From: Tenebrio molitor
Taxonomy: Eukaryota; Arthropoda; Insecta; Coleoptera; Tenebrionidae
Direction of reading: 5' to 3'
Length of the DNA: 64,000 nt
Assembly: GCF_963966145.1 (NCBI RefSeq)
Contig: NC_091047.1
Coordinates: 31,620,001-31,684,000, forward strand
The notes under the pieces were generated by a model that was given only the letters and a program-made list of their open reading frames with translations, did not search any database and had not been told where the DNA came from. Position numbers and translations under genes: made by a program. Positions 42,646 through 54,201 of the stretch are shown piece after piece. The first letter of the stretch is position 1. Each line of letters begins with the position of its first letter.

Positions 42646-45292
42646 ATGCCGCAAATTAAAAAATGTTACGTTATTGACTGTAGTTCTTCCGGATTAACAA
42701 AAAAAACTTCGTTTCACTGTTTTCCCGCGAATTTAGAACTGAATTTGCAATGGAAAGAAGCTTTAATCAATCATGCTGGTAGTACAATCTCTACGATTTT
42801 TTTTTTAGTAAAACGTCCATTTCGTTTTGTTTTTCAACAGATGTTGAATGTTTTACTGAAAGTTCTGTCGTCTGTGGTGAACATTTTTCAACAGATAGCT
42901 TTCTGACCACAACCAAACGGCGCATGTTAATTCCTGGAGCAATACCTTCCATATTCAAAGTATATTTAATATATTATTAGATATAATCTTACCATCTTGT
43001 AATAACATTTTTAGCACATCAATTATGAAGTTGATGATGTTTCTAACAATTTAACTTATTATGAAAATTTAGACGAGGAATATCAAAATTTTTGTGATGT
43101 GGGTACTCAAACTAACACGACGTCTTCGGAAATAAAAGATCACTATTACACAAAGCATTGTTTGGCACAAAAATGCAAACGTTTACAAATTCGGTGCAAT
43201 CGCTTGAAAGAAGAGCTAAAAATTAAAAAAGAGAAAAATCATGAAAGCTCAAAATGGCTATGTACTATGCAACAAATTATAACAGATGCCAACAACATGA
43301 ATCCGCGGGCAATATTAATGTTAGATCAAATTAAAAACTATAATAAAAAAAAATCCAAGATGGTCAGAAATGACCATTCGTCAGTGCATTGCATGGCGAT
43401 TTTATTCTCCAAAGGGTTATGAGTTTCCCAGGAATTCACTATTTAAACTACCTTGCAAAACAACATTGAAAAAATATTTTGGCATTGGAAATGAAGACTT
43501 AATTCGGAATCGTCTTATATGCGAAATTAAAAATTTGAATGCCCCGGAAAAAGTGTGTTCTTTGGTAGTGGATGATATGGCAATCAGGGAATCCGTTTAT
43601 TATTCAAAAGCAGAACATCTTATATTTGGATTAGAGGCAGTCACTAATAAATCATCTAACAAAATTGGAACTAAACCGGTTATTGCAAATCAACTTCTTT
43701 GTTATGTAGTTCATGGACTTTCAACAAAGTACGTTATACCAGCAAGTTATTACTTCCACGGGCAACTAAATAGTAAAAAGTTGTATAAATTAACATTAGA
43801 TGTTTTAAAATTACTAGCTGATTGTGGATTTAAAGTTATTAGAATCGTGGGAGATAACCATAAAAATCACGTTGCCCTGTTCAAGCATTTTGGAAATGGA
43901 ATGCTTCAAAATGTTATTGCTCATCCTTATAATCCTGGACTTAAATTCTTTATGAGTTTCGATTATTGTCATGCACTTAAAAATGGTAGAAATTTATTTT
44001 TGGATCAAGATATGGCTTCATCAGATGGAATTATTACAGCAAATTATCTGAAAGAACTATTAGGATTTCAAGAAAAGTTAATAATTAAACCAGTCCGATA
44101 TTTAACGAAAAAACATATTTATCCATCTAATTTAGAAAAAATGAAAGTACGTTTAGCAGTTCAAATATTTTCACCGCCAGTTACTGCGGCTCTACGATAT
44201 ATTGCTCATCATGGTGGAGAAGAATTCGCTTATTTCAAGGATTGTTCTGCAACGGTGAAATATATGGAAAATATGTATAAGTTTTTTCAAATCCATGATG
44301 TTAGCAATAAAACACAACACATTCATCAAAGGGATGTTAATACTGCTCCATATACTAACATTGAAGATGTACGTCTTCTTTGGTTAAATGAAGAATTCCC
44401 ACATTATATAAATGATGTTCAGTCCACTTCAGCTGAAGCAGGTATACAAGGCTTAACAAAAGAAACTGCTGAAGCGTTAATTTTTACTGCGAAGAGCACG
44501 TATCTATGTATCAAATATTTAATTAGTGACCTAAATTTTTTTTATGTTTTAACAAGAAATTTCAGTTCCGACGCTGTAGAATCAATATTTTGTAACGTTC
44601 GACTCCGCGGTGGTTCAAATGACCTCACAGATTGTAGGGCAGCTGAACATGCACTTCGACAGATTTTGAAAAGCGGTTTGATAAAAAGCGTAAACAACAG
44701 CAACATAATATCTAACACTGAATACATTAGTAATGCAAAACTGGCAATACCTCGAAATTCAAATGACACTGATGAAATTGTTATTACTTTGAACGAAATT
44801 GTTATTGAAAAACTTGAAAAATTATCTGTGTTTGTACATGATGGTTTTGAAGTTGATAGTTTTAAAATGGAATCGGCAGCTACAGCTTTTTTATGTGGTT
44901 ATCTTATAATGAAAGTTGCAGAATCTGTGAACAATTGTGAATTGTGCTTATCAACGTTACGGAACACCTCTCCTGAAAAAACGAGCCCTTTGCTAGAATT
45001 AATTTATAATCAAGACCGAGGAAAATTGAACTATCCCAACGAAAGATTTGTAGGCCTAATAGAATTTGTGGTGGATATTATGATAGAAATCCTTCCCAGT
45101 CTTCCAAAAGAAAATGTTGATTTTATTTTAAAAAACGTTTTGAGTTCATATTTGCTTCATAATCCTGTATTTCAATGTAGTGTTCATTATGGTATAGTTT
45201 GCGATACAATAATGAAAAAATTAATTCCCCCTGTATTGATAAATTTTTGTAATTTACACTCAAAATATTTAAAAAAAATCTATCAATACTAA
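42646..45292 (+). CDS. P-element transposase (THAP9-like), nearly intact
   Basis: Exons 42646-42778, 42841-42959 and 43015-45292 with GT-AG introns of 62 and 55 nt. Residues 1-90 form a THAP finger (MPQIKKCYVIDC, VVCGEHF, GAIPSIF). A coiled coil follows (LAQKCKRLQIRCNRLKEEL). The catalytic RNase-H-like core shows candidate acidic residues in VVDDM (43571), IVGDNHKNH (43853) and SSDAVESIF (Glu codon 44579); the last is in the C-terminal block with RLRGGSNDLTD. P transposases excise and integrate the element using GTP as cofactor. One disruption is seen: a run of nine A near 43347 shifts the frame, leaving an intact 640-codon frame from 43370. This may be a real mutation or an assembly error. 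Confidence 0.88.
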
Positions 45293-45639
45293 AAAAAGAA
45301 AACTGTTAAAATTAAATTGATTGTTAATTAATGGTATTTTATTTTAAAGGCTGTAAGCAGATTTTTTTTTGTTTTATAAAAAGTAATGAATATTTAATTC
45401 ATATGACTGAGCTATCGAGGTATGGACTGTGTGGACTCGGTCACCAATGTCACCAGTTGAAATTGATTGTAGGCAACCAATAAGGCTCCTTACTGTGGCG
45501 CACTCTAGAAAACAAAAATAATGCCTTGAACTAAATATGCGACGGGCCTGGTAAGAGACGCTTTGTCTCTTTTGATTTAGGAGGCCATGCTCCGGCCTGT
45601 TCATTTGCTAGTTTTCACCGTATGGCGCTACTTTGCAGA

Positions 45640-45797
45640 CGCCGAAATTGGCGCGAAACGTTAAATGTCAAAAAAATGACATGTAAAATGCTGTTTGGAG
45701 ATGTGTAAGGATTATAAAAAGACAAAAACATTCAATGAATTGCCTTCAGACAATATTCTACGGAATCGCTGGCTTGAAAGTTTAAATGTTTGCCCAG
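45640..45797 (+). pseudogene. Degenerate THAP exon
   Basis: The frame VKCCLEMCKDYKKTKTFNEL, PSDNILRNRWLESLNVCP ends at a donor CCCAG|GTAGG (45797). CC-x3-C, a proline and W spacing fit THAP exon 1, but no ATG is in frame. The element at 45844 lies in the following intron. Confidence 0.5.
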
Positions 45798-46162
45798 GTA
45801 GGAATTTCAAAAATCTTTTAATCAGTAATAGACTTGCATTATATCGGTGTCCCAGAACTCGCGCGTCAGCCGTAAACCACAAATTCTGTTCTTCCATCTG
45901 ATATAGGATTTTCAAGATTTTTTTTCTTAAACCATTTAGTTTTTAAATTACAGCAATTTTAAGATAGCCAATCACAGAAGAATGATTAGTAAAGTGTATC
46001 AGGTGAATTATTCCGTGTACTGTTGTTACCAGGTAACAAAATTCATGATAAAAACTCAATATTTGTCTGGTCAACTATGCAAACGTCCTATACTAACGTC
46101 AAAGTGACATTAATTAGTACATTTGAAAAGTGTCGATTTTTGGACGGCAACACAGTAAGAAA

Positions 46163-46920
46163 TATTCACTCCCGAAGAATACACCGAAATCTACGGGGAA
46201 AGTGGCAGGAATTCTAAAGCGGCCCCAAGGTTGTATCGTGAACGCTTTCCACATCGTCGGCATCCTAGTTCGGACGTATTTTTAGGTTTAGTGAACAGAA
46301 CAAGAACCATTGGTTTTTCAGTTCCCGATAGAAAACGAGTTGGTGGTGTTGACCGCACGGTTCGCAGTCCAGATACGGAAGGAGTCGTACTTCAATCATT
46401 TACGGAAGATGGAACGAGAAGTATTAGAAATGTGGCCGACATCCTGAATCAATCAAAAAATACTGTTCAAAACATTTTAAAAGGTAACCAGATGCACCCG
46501 AATCATTACACCAAAGTTCAACGTCTATTATCGGAAGATTATGCACCTCGATTGGAACTCCAGGAACACGAAGAGAATACAGGCTTTCTTGCAAATGTGT
46601 TACTTACGGATGAATCCTATTTTTGCCACAAAGGGACTTTTAATAGTCACAATCTTCACGTATGGTCAGGAGAAAATCCACAATTTGAACATTTATATGC
46701 CGTTCACGATTATTTTAAACACGCAGGAGGCCGCGATATTTTTTTGTTAGATTGGCGTCAGGTTCTGTCATATGACGTTTCGTTTTTAAATATTCGCATT
46801 GCTGTCAACTCCGTCAATAATTTAGTTAATAAGAATTTACCCAGAACGCCCTACAAATATGTATGTTTCATTTCAATTACAATTTTACGATTATTGTTCC
46901 TAATGCGTTCAATTATTTAA
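46163..46920 (+). pseudogene. DUF4817/DDE_3-type transposase pseudogene
   Basis: Blocks in order: the helix-turn-helix start (EYTEIYGESGRNSK), LYRERFPHRRHPSSDVFLGL, a linker, the second helix region (SIRNVADILNQSKNTVQNIL) and VLLTDESYF followed by GTFNSHNLHVWSGENP. The TDE motif is the first catalytic Asp of Tc1/mariner-like DDE enzymes. Frames change around 46210 and after 46760, and no later catalytic Asp/Glu is seen. Terminal repeats of the host element agree with this family. Confidence 0.75.
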
Positions 46921-47215
46921 AAAATGTAACAACTTGGGAGTAGTGTTTGGTTGAATTATAACCTAAAATAGATTTATTAAGACAAATCACAATACTGCCA
47001 ACTAAAATGTCAGATTTTCATAGATAGTCCGAATTTAAAATAATCGTGAATGGTTTATACTTTAAAATTGTACTTTTCGCTTAATGTTGTTTCCGTTAAT
47101 TCCGTTTTCTGTTAAATGTCAAAGTGACAGAATTTAATAAAAGTTGTCCAAACATTTCATCACAGTTTTTTTTAGCAGCAACATCTAAAGTTATTTCCTC
47201 GGAAACGCATACATT

Positions 47216-47470
47216 TATAGTTCTCCCAGAGCTGCAGCGATTTTATGGCAGGGTACCATTGTATGTATAAACGTTAACAACACCGACAATAGGTTTAACC
47301 GCAAGTACAACCCCTAATCGTAAATTCGTCCGAGTACTACCCTGTAAACTGACAGGTATAGAACGAAAATGATTGACAGGGGTCTGTTTATGTCGCGTAT
47401 CGGCATCTCAACAGGCGTAATAATTACTATTACCCTGCCATAAAATCGCTGCAGCTCTGGGAGAACTATA
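47216..47470. mobile_element. MITE with 39-bp perfect inverted ends
   Basis: TATAGTTCTCCCAGAGCTGC and CAGCGATTTTATGGCAGGGTA are mirrored exactly at the right. Nested in the mariner-like element. Confidence 0.8.
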
Positions 47471-47639
47471 GTAGAGTTACGTTCGGGAAGGCGTGTGTGA
47501 TTGGTTATCTTAAAATCGTTTTCATGTCGAAACTAACATGCTTTTGGCGTTTTTTGTTGTAGAATCCTTGTCGGATTAAATATTACAATTAGCAGTTAAC
47601 GGCTGACGCGCGAGTTCTGGGACATCCTGTATAATTTAA

Positions 47640-48360
47640 AATGTATTTTAAAAATATTCTTCACTAACATAATGTTGTAGGCAACCCTTTCCAATAGTGC
47701 TGGTAATGTACCGATCCCGATTGAAACATTTCCTGTCTCCGCAAACAGTCCTTTGCTTACTTAAACTTTCATTTTCTTTTCCTTCGTCTATCGTCTACTT
47801 GCAATGTTGTGGCTATTAACATGTACTGAATTCCGTGAAATAATTAAATTCATACTCACATCTCCATTAATTTCGTTGTATTTAAGAATATGTATATTAG
47901 GAACGATTATCTGTGCAACTAATATACTTAACTAATCGAAAATTTCGATTAAAATAAAATGTAGTAATCACGTCTTTACCCGTTAAAGTAACAACAATAT
48001 GTAAAACTTAATCTTCAAAAAACGTATAATCTGTTTCAAAATCAAAAAGCCACCAACACTGCATTCTACCTTTAGTGTATAGTGAAATTTTTTTAATAAA
48101 CAATTGTCAATGTCAAAATTAAGTAAAAAACCCCTCTGTACCACCCTAAAATGTGTGCATGTGGACCAGCTGTATAACAATTTGACACCAAATTATAGTT
48201 AAGGTTATGTTCACTTCACTTCTCGTACCTTTCTTCCGCGAATTCATTTTCAAAACAAATTGAATGAGAAATCAGCAGCAATCTATTTCAAATTTGAAAT
48301 AAACTCTCGCTCGTCAGGGCGCAGGCTCAGTTACATTAAAAGAGCAAGTGATGCCAACAT
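47640..48360. other. Stretch with no recognised feature
   Basis: AT-rich; no supported frame or element end before the MITE fragment at 48365. Confidence 0.35.
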
Positions 48361-48364
48361 ACTG

Positions 48365-48406
48365 TCATAATGACAGCACGGATGTCATTGCAAACGACTA
48401 TATAGT
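48365..48406. mobile_element. MITE right-end fragment (same family as 28428)
   Basis: GACAGCACGGATGTCATTGC and AACGACTATA match the right end of 28428-28851. The left end was not found. Confidence 0.5.
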
Positions 48407-48986
48407 ATTTTATTTTTCACTTTAATATAATTGAATGATAACTCCTAGGCAGTGTTGTCACATAAGTATTGTTTATAAACTTAATACTAAATACTAATAA
48501 TACTGCAAATTATTATTATTTATTGTGCTTTAAAAACAATAATGATTCAAATGTTTTATCGCACAATTTATTTTGGGGACGGAGTTAAAATTCGACCTCC
48601 AGTAAAGTCCATTTTTTACCCTTCTGAGGTGACGTCACGATTTCCTTCCTCACTTTCTCTTTACTGAAACGACAGAAACAAAAAAAAAAGGGATGCGCTT
48701 CTTTATTTATTTATTTAATGATTCCTTTGTCAATTTCATAGTCAATTTCGAGTTGTTTTGTGAGTTCAATAGAATTAAGCTGAAAAATGCCAAGATACCA
48801 ATAACAAGCGCAAAAGTTGATTCTAAATGTGGCCCAATTTTTTGAAAACGAATGTACAAGATTGCAACGAGGAGAAAATTAGTCTCTCCAAATAACATCA
48901 CATTTCGTGCATCTCTAGCTTTTTGAGTGTCGGAAAACACAATAATGAAGCTAAAGAAACACGGCATTCAAAAGGACGATGATTAT

Positions 48987-51731
48987 TAGTGATGCAACGG
49001 AAGTGTCATAACAGAAGCAGAAGCGGAAACAGATGTCAAAAGTAAATTTTTGCAGAAGCGGAAACAGAAGCGAATGCGGAAGCGGAAGTATAAATACTAT
49101 TAAAAATAACAATTTTTTATAATTTTTTATTAAATTAATATTCGAAATTTATTAATGGCAAATTATATTTCACAAACAATAATTTAGCTGCTTTTTCTCC
49201 GCGCAGTCTATTTCTATGTTCTTCATATACGAGACCAGCTCCACTAAATAGTTGCTCACTGGCTACGCTACTGGGCGGAGCTGATAAATACTGCCGCACT
49301 AGTCGCACGATATGATGGTACTTATGCCCATTTGATTGCCACCACTTTACTGGATCTTGTTGCAGCGGTAATATTTTCTCTTTTTGGTATTCTAGTATAT
49401 TTGACTGCAACACCAAACGCAGATTGTCGCTATTGTCATCGGTAGTTGTTGGGTCTAGTTGGTCTTCATTCGTGTTTAACAAGGACTCTAACGTTTGTAA
49501 TGCACAACTTGTTGAAGGCTCAATTTGAATTCGGGCCCTTTTGGGGCTAGAAGGAGTAGAAGGTCTGCAATCATCTTCTTGATTTGTGTTTGTATCTTTG
49601 GTTCTGATCATTATCAAATTAAGTATTTTGGACTCAACTTGCTCCGTAACGACATTATTGAAAAATTTTGATTTATATCGCGGGTCTAAGTATGTCGCAA
49701 TTGTGTACTTATCGTCTTTCATCAGGTCTCCAAATCTCGTACTTGAATTCAATTCATCGCGTAACTTTCTTGTAAAATTTTGGAATTGTTCTGAAGTATC
49801 AGGTTTAGTTTCTTCTTGTTGTAAAGTGGTCATAAGAACTTCAATTAATGGTATAACTGATGAAATGCTGACTTGAGAATTACTCAAGTTTCTAGTAATT
49901 TCTTCGAATGGTTGCATTATTTGTACAAATTTTTGAACATTTATCCAGTCTTCAGGGGAGATCATCGCGATTGGATTTGCGCTTAGGTACAAAACGAGCG
50001 AATCCTTGAGCTTTGCAAATCGTTCCATCATGTAGAATGTACTATTCCAGCGTGTTGGGCAATCCTGAATAACAAAGAGAGCAGGTTGATTAAGGCGTTC
50101 CTTTTGAATTTTTGTTAGCTCGTCTCGTGCGACTAAGGAATGATTGAAATGAGTTACAATTTTTTTCAATTTGACAATAAGTTCCTGGAGCCACTCTTGT
50201 GAATCAATACCTGCTCGAATGCAAAGTTGGATCTGATGAATTGCACAATTCACATTCTCAAAGCCTGACAACTGCATTGCTTTAATCATGTTAGATCCAC
50301 GATCACGGACCATACAGTGCACTGCTTGACGATTTATGCCCCATTCTTGAAGTATCTTTTCAAATTTTGACTTCACATTTCAGAATTATAGAGATTTTAC
50401 GAAAATCATTTGAAATTCCATGAGCGGTCAAACTAAGTAATGAAACTCCAGAATGAAGATCAGACCATAAGTCAGTTGTGAAAGATAATTTTTCAAATTC
50501 AGCAAGTAAATCTTTGATTTTCTTTGCCAATTTATTGTACAAATAACCACACAAATGCGAAGAAAAAAAATCACGTCCTCTCAACTTATATTTTGGAAGA
50601 GCAGCATTCATTACTCTGCGAAAACCAGTACCCTCGACAAAATTAAACGATAAATTCTGGAGGGCGATCATTTCGGCAATCATACGATCCATTTGTTGAG
50701 ATTTGTGATGTGATGAATCCCAATAATCATTAAAGTGCAGACTTTGTTGTAATGTAAGTTGCTTTTTAGCGTTTTCGGCCGGAGTTAAAGAAACCTAGAA
50801 CAACGCTACGGTAAAAATAGGAACCTCAAAAAATCAAATACGAACACAAAAGTAAAAAAATTAAGTACGTACTATTAATTGTTCAATTTATTATATGACG
50901 ATCTCTTATATTCTATTTGTAATTATTAAATGTACACTAAATTATTAAGTAATATAGTAGTCAAATAATCAATACTTAATTACTTATCAACTAAATATCT
51001 CACAAAACAATCAAGACGAAAATTATTGAGATAAAACAGCTTTGCATCAGCAGTACCTATATTATAAATTATAAGCACTTATATAAATATTAACTTACCT
51101 CTTGTTTTTTGGCTTTCAATGAAACTTTAACAGATTCATCTATCTTCTCAAACTCTGCAAACTTCTCGGCATGTAATGATTTTAAATGACTCTTCAATGC
51201 GGTAGTTGTGCGCCCTTTTCGCGAATATACTTTGTCACAGATTTTGCATTTGGCACTTGAATCGTTAATCTCAACAAAATAGTTCCAAATAGGGCTTGAT
51301 TTTGGTTTCATTGTTTCACTTTTAACTTATGTTACAGTTACAACACAAAATATTAAATAAGAGATAAGTACAATATACGAGTAGTAAATTACTATTCACT
51401 ATTACTATTAGTAATACACTTGTAAGCAAGAAAACGCTTTTTAGTTTTTACGTAGGCGGAGAGAGATCACAGCGTAGCTCAATAACTAATAAGTAATAAG
51501 AAAGAAATGAAAACAATCAGGTGAATCAGATCAGACAAGTCGCAAGTACAGACAGGCTCGCTAGGCGCCCCACCTCGCCCGCGCACCCCGTGCCAATAAT
51601 CACGCCATTCCTGGAAAGTTTCGATAAAGTTCCGATACAAAAATGCGGAAGCAGAAACAGAAGCGGATGTGAAAAAGTGTGCAGAACTTCCGCAGTTGCG
51701 GAAGCAGAAGCAGAGGTCTGTTGCAACACTA
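48987..51731 (-). mobile_element. hAT element, nearly complete
   Basis: TAGTGATGCAAC and GTTGCAACACTA ends are flanked by an exact 8-bp ATGATTAT (48979-48986, 51732-51739). Subterminal GCGGAAGC/GCAGAAGC repeats occur in both ends, the usual hAT transposase-binding arrangement. The transposase gene fills the interior. Confidence 0.9.
49135..51311 (-). CDS. hAT transposase with BED finger, frame-disrupted
   Basis: Exon 1 (51311-51099) encodes a BED zinc finger: WNYFVEINDSSAKCKICDKV and TALKSHLKSLH. A 304-nt GT-AG intron (50795-51098) joins exon 2 in frame at VSLTPAENAKKQL. Exon 2 carries the RNase-H start (SFTTDLWSDLHSGVSLLSLT), then RDRGSNM, CPTRWNSTFYMMERF and the C-terminal dimerisation block YLSAPPSSVASEQLFSGAG. 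Near 50375 about a dozen or more residues normally found between the LTAH and KSKFEKILQEWG segments are missing and the frame shifts. The 413-codon C-terminal frame is intact. The protein is probably non-functional, though the ends are intact. Confidence 0.85.
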
Positions 51732-51839
51732 ATGATTATGTAAACAATATGAGTCAGAAAATGAAGGGTGCAAAAACGCAAATAACCAATTCTTTAAAGA
51801 GTTAAATTAGAGAGTTAATTTATAAAATATATGATATTA

Positions 51840-52196
51840 ACGAATATGTTACTATACAATCGTTACATATGCGGCTACTCGAGGAATATACTACGGAGGA
51901 TTTTCCTTATTCTCATTCATCAGTGTATAAATGGTGCAAGGAAATTGGTTTCAAATGGAAAACATCGAGTGAGAGAAAATATTTGATGGAGCAGCCTGAT
52001 ATTCGACTTAAAAGAACTAAATTCCTAAGAGAGTACAACAAGAATAAAATACTGCCTTCACCGTTAAAGCCCGTTTTCCTAGATGAAACATGGATTTTTA
52101 GCAAAGGTGCACATAGAAAAAGTTGGCAAGATGAGACATTAGCAACATCATCCAAAAAATGTGGTGAGGGATTTCGATACATAGTCGTCCATGCAG
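51840..52196 (+). pseudogene. Tc1-like transposase fragment
   Basis: The frame has EEYTTEDFPYSHSSVYKWCK, then FKWKTSSERKYLMEQPDIRL, PVFLDETWIFSKGAHRKSWQ and FRYIVVHAGF. FLDETW holds the first catalytic Asp and IVVHAG the region before the second Asp of DDE_3-type enzymes. It is fused at 52196 to the right half of element K, and the rest is lost. Confidence 0.7.
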
Positions 52197-52599
52197 GGTT
52201 TTGTACAGAATGCAGCTGCGGCGTCCGGAGGGTACGCAAAGAGATTTCCAGAAAGACACCATCCTGGGCCACGTCAGTATTAATCTTGTACAGCGGAGAA
52301 ATAGACAGGACCGGACTCAAAATTTTTGAAAACAATAAAAATACAGGGTGATTCACGAGGAATAATGAGCCCGGCGGAATAGCAAATGCAACCCACAATA
52401 CATTGCAACAAAAAGCCGGACATCGAAGCGGTAAATGTCCGGGTTTTTCTCCTGATGAATTGTGGGTTGCATTTTCTATTCCGCCGGGCTCATTATTCCT
52501 CGTGAATCACTCTGTATACAATCAATTAGGCTAAAATTCTCAAGAATAATGTATAGTACCTCGTGTTACAAGGAACACCTCAACTTTGAAAATACCCTG
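52196..52599 (+). mobile_element. Element K right half, split by a MITE
   Basis: GAATGCAGCTGCGGCGTCC to the right end ACTTTGAAAATACCCTG (TA at 52600) follows 28150-28415. The MITE at 52344-52514 interrupts it at ACAATCAATTA. The left half is absent. Confidence 0.75.
52344..52514. mobile_element. Palindromic Tc1/mariner-type MITE
   Basis: CAGGGTGATTCACGAGGAAT and the arm to AACCCACAAT are mirrored at the right, with TA at 52342-52343 and 52515-52516. Arms are about 57 bp. Confidence 0.85.
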
Positions 52600-52601
52600 T
52601 A

Positions 52602-52977
52602 TCTACCTAGGGTTTTTTAAATTTTACCAACCTAAAGTAACAGGTGGTGGTTTTTTGATTTTTGAATGGACTCTACCCTAAATACATTTATGTATTTGTT
52701 CCCCACTTGTAAACATCAGTTTATCAAGTCACTGTATTCAACTTGAAAATGTCTTTATTTTTTAGTAACACGATATTGTTTCTTTTCGCCATAGATACAG
52801 ATTGTGAAAAACAACTCATATCTCCCTTGGGATTTGTCAAATTTTTTCGCCCTCCACATTGTTGGCAACAAACTCATGAGAACGAAACTATAGCAACCAC
52901 ATATTTACGCAATTTTCCCTGCTAAATATTTTTAATAAAATTTTAACTTTTAAATACAGAAACTAAAAAATAAAATA
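52602..52977. other. Stretch with no recognised feature
   Basis: No supported frame; AT-rich. Confidence 0.35.
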
Positions 52978-53060
52978 TTGTATGCACCACGGGAGATATT
53001 CATGTTTTCCCCTCGGTTGACTTATAATTCCTCGGGCCAAAGGCCCTCACTAGTCCTTCC
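52978..53060. repeat. CTCGGGC-type repeat, copy 2
   Basis: TGTATGCACCACGGGAGATA and CCTCGGGCCAAAGGCCCTC resemble 23952-24070. It abuts the 3' truncation of the pogo transposase. Confidence 0.5.
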
Positions 53061-53089
53061 AAAAACCCCTGTTGTAGCCGTTTCCTTGG

Positions 53090-53767
53090 AAAAATCAATG
53101 TTGGTGGAATGTAAGAGCCTCCAGCAGAAAAGCACACTTCTACTGTTACGGTTTCACCTTTTTCGGCGGATGTCACGGCACCGACTTGACGCTTTCCTTT
53201 TGTTGCCAAAATTTTAGACAATCCTATTCTTTCAGCAGTAATTTTATATTTGTCAACAATTTCTGTTAGTAGTTTAAAAAACTGGGAAACGGCAACTTTA
53301 TTAAACCCCATTGCCCGTGCTCCTGACGTCGCTTCAGGTTTCCTGATAGACAACTCTGGATGACGTTTTAAAAAGCCATTCATCCACCCTCTTCCAGCAG
53401 CTTCATCATTTTTGTTGAACGGGTGTTCATGACCATTTTGCTCCGCTAGTTGAAAAGCAAGTTTTCGGCATTCTGTCATTGTCAATCCAAAAAGCCTCTC
53501 TTCCATTTTTTTTAAGTAATCAACCAGCTCTGCTTCTTCGTCAGGGTTGAAAACTGATTTTTTACTTCCCATTGTTTTTAAGATAAGGCCTTCTGGATTT
53601 TCTTTACGTTTTTTTACATATCGTTCCAATGTTGTCTGTGGAACGTTGAACTGACGTGAAGCTTTGGCATATCCCAGCTGACAACTGACGACTGCTTGAA
53701 CAGCTTGTTCCATCTGCTCAGTTGACCAGCTCTGCCGGTTAGTTTTCTTAATATAGTTATATACCAT
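53090..53767 (-). pseudogene. Pogo/Tigger-type transposase, truncated, first catalytic Asp deleted
   Basis: ATG at 53767 opens MVYNYIKKTNRQSWSTEQ, a psq-type helix-turn-helix. A CENP-B-type DNA-binding domain follows (GRGWMNGFLKRHPELSIRKP), then the DDE start. Where the family has a YNVDET motif the frame reads ITAERIGLSKILATKG: about 14 residues including the first catalytic Asp are missing in frame. The frame continues ERGETV-like sequence and SYIPPTLIFPRKR and loses similarity near 53090. The long open frame despite this loss is notable. Confidence 0.8.
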
Positions 53768-53811
53768 CTAAAGCAAAAATAAAACAATGATTATAGTTTT
53801 AAGTTCAGTGG

Positions 53812-53884
53812 GTGGATACGACGGGTAAAACGGGGTGCGGGCAAAATGGGGCCCCATTTTACCCGCACCCCAAGCTCCCCGTTT
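53812..53884. repeat. Head-to-head pair of pogo-type ends
   Basis: ACGGGTAAAACGGGGTGCGG and CAAAATGGGG are followed directly by the inverse (CCCCATTTTACCCGCACC, CCCCGTTTTGCCCG). The same end is at 61531-61565. It looks like two terminal repeats without an interior, or a hairpin 5' terminus of the pogo-like element. Confidence 0.5.
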
Positions 53885-54201
53885 TGCCCGAAGTGCACAT
53901 TTTACAGGTTATATTTTATTTAAACGAAACGATAAGTTTTACACAAACAACAACTACTACAATATGTACTCTAAATCTTCTAATTGAGCGTTACAATACA
54001 GTAATCATTATCATAATAAGAAAAACCCTCTTACCTTGTTCTACAAACAGCAAGGAAAATTACACTAGTTTCGCCGCCGAAGAGTGTGTTACCATGAAAT
54101 CTAATTTCCACTTAAGTCAGCGTCTTCCCGCTTTATGGATTCAAGGAAGAGATTAAAGAAGTACGATTCCTGAAATGCCATACAGATGGTGCCACAAATA
54201 A
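53885..54201. other. Sequence between pogo end and P element, nothing recognised
   Basis: No supported frame. It is part of the target into which the P element at 54209 inserted. Confidence 0.35.

Larger units (their letters stand above)
41254..45589 (+). mobile_element. Full-length autonomous-type P-superfamily element
   Basis: Terminal inverted repeats of about 52 bp start CATGGCCTCCTAGATCAAAA and differ between ends at only a few sites. An exact 8-bp CTCCGGCC flanks the element (41246-41253, 45590-45597). It encodes a complete THAP-DDE transposase (42646-45292) with one homopolymer frame break. Two further P-type insertions sit in its 5' leader (41346-41390, 41399-42470). Near-identical ends suggest recent activity. 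Confidence 0.9.
45844..47629 (+). mobile_element. Mariner-like element with DUF4817-type transposase
   Basis: The left end reads TCGGTGTCCCAGAACTCGCG and the right end is the inverse of CAGGATGTCCCAGAACTCGC, each next to TA. The arms share CGCGTCAGCCGT. It holds a decayed transposase and a nested MITE (47216-47470). Confidence 0.75.

Noticed and set aside
48707..48967. Minus-strand frame with two hydrophobic segments (MPCFFSFIIVFSDTQ...)
   Set aside because: No recognisable family and no splice context. It lies in the sequence flanking the hAT insertion and does not continue in frame across the restored target site.
51479..51805. Frames around the right end of the hAT element
   Set aside because: They arise from the GCGGAAGC subterminal repeats and the target duplication.
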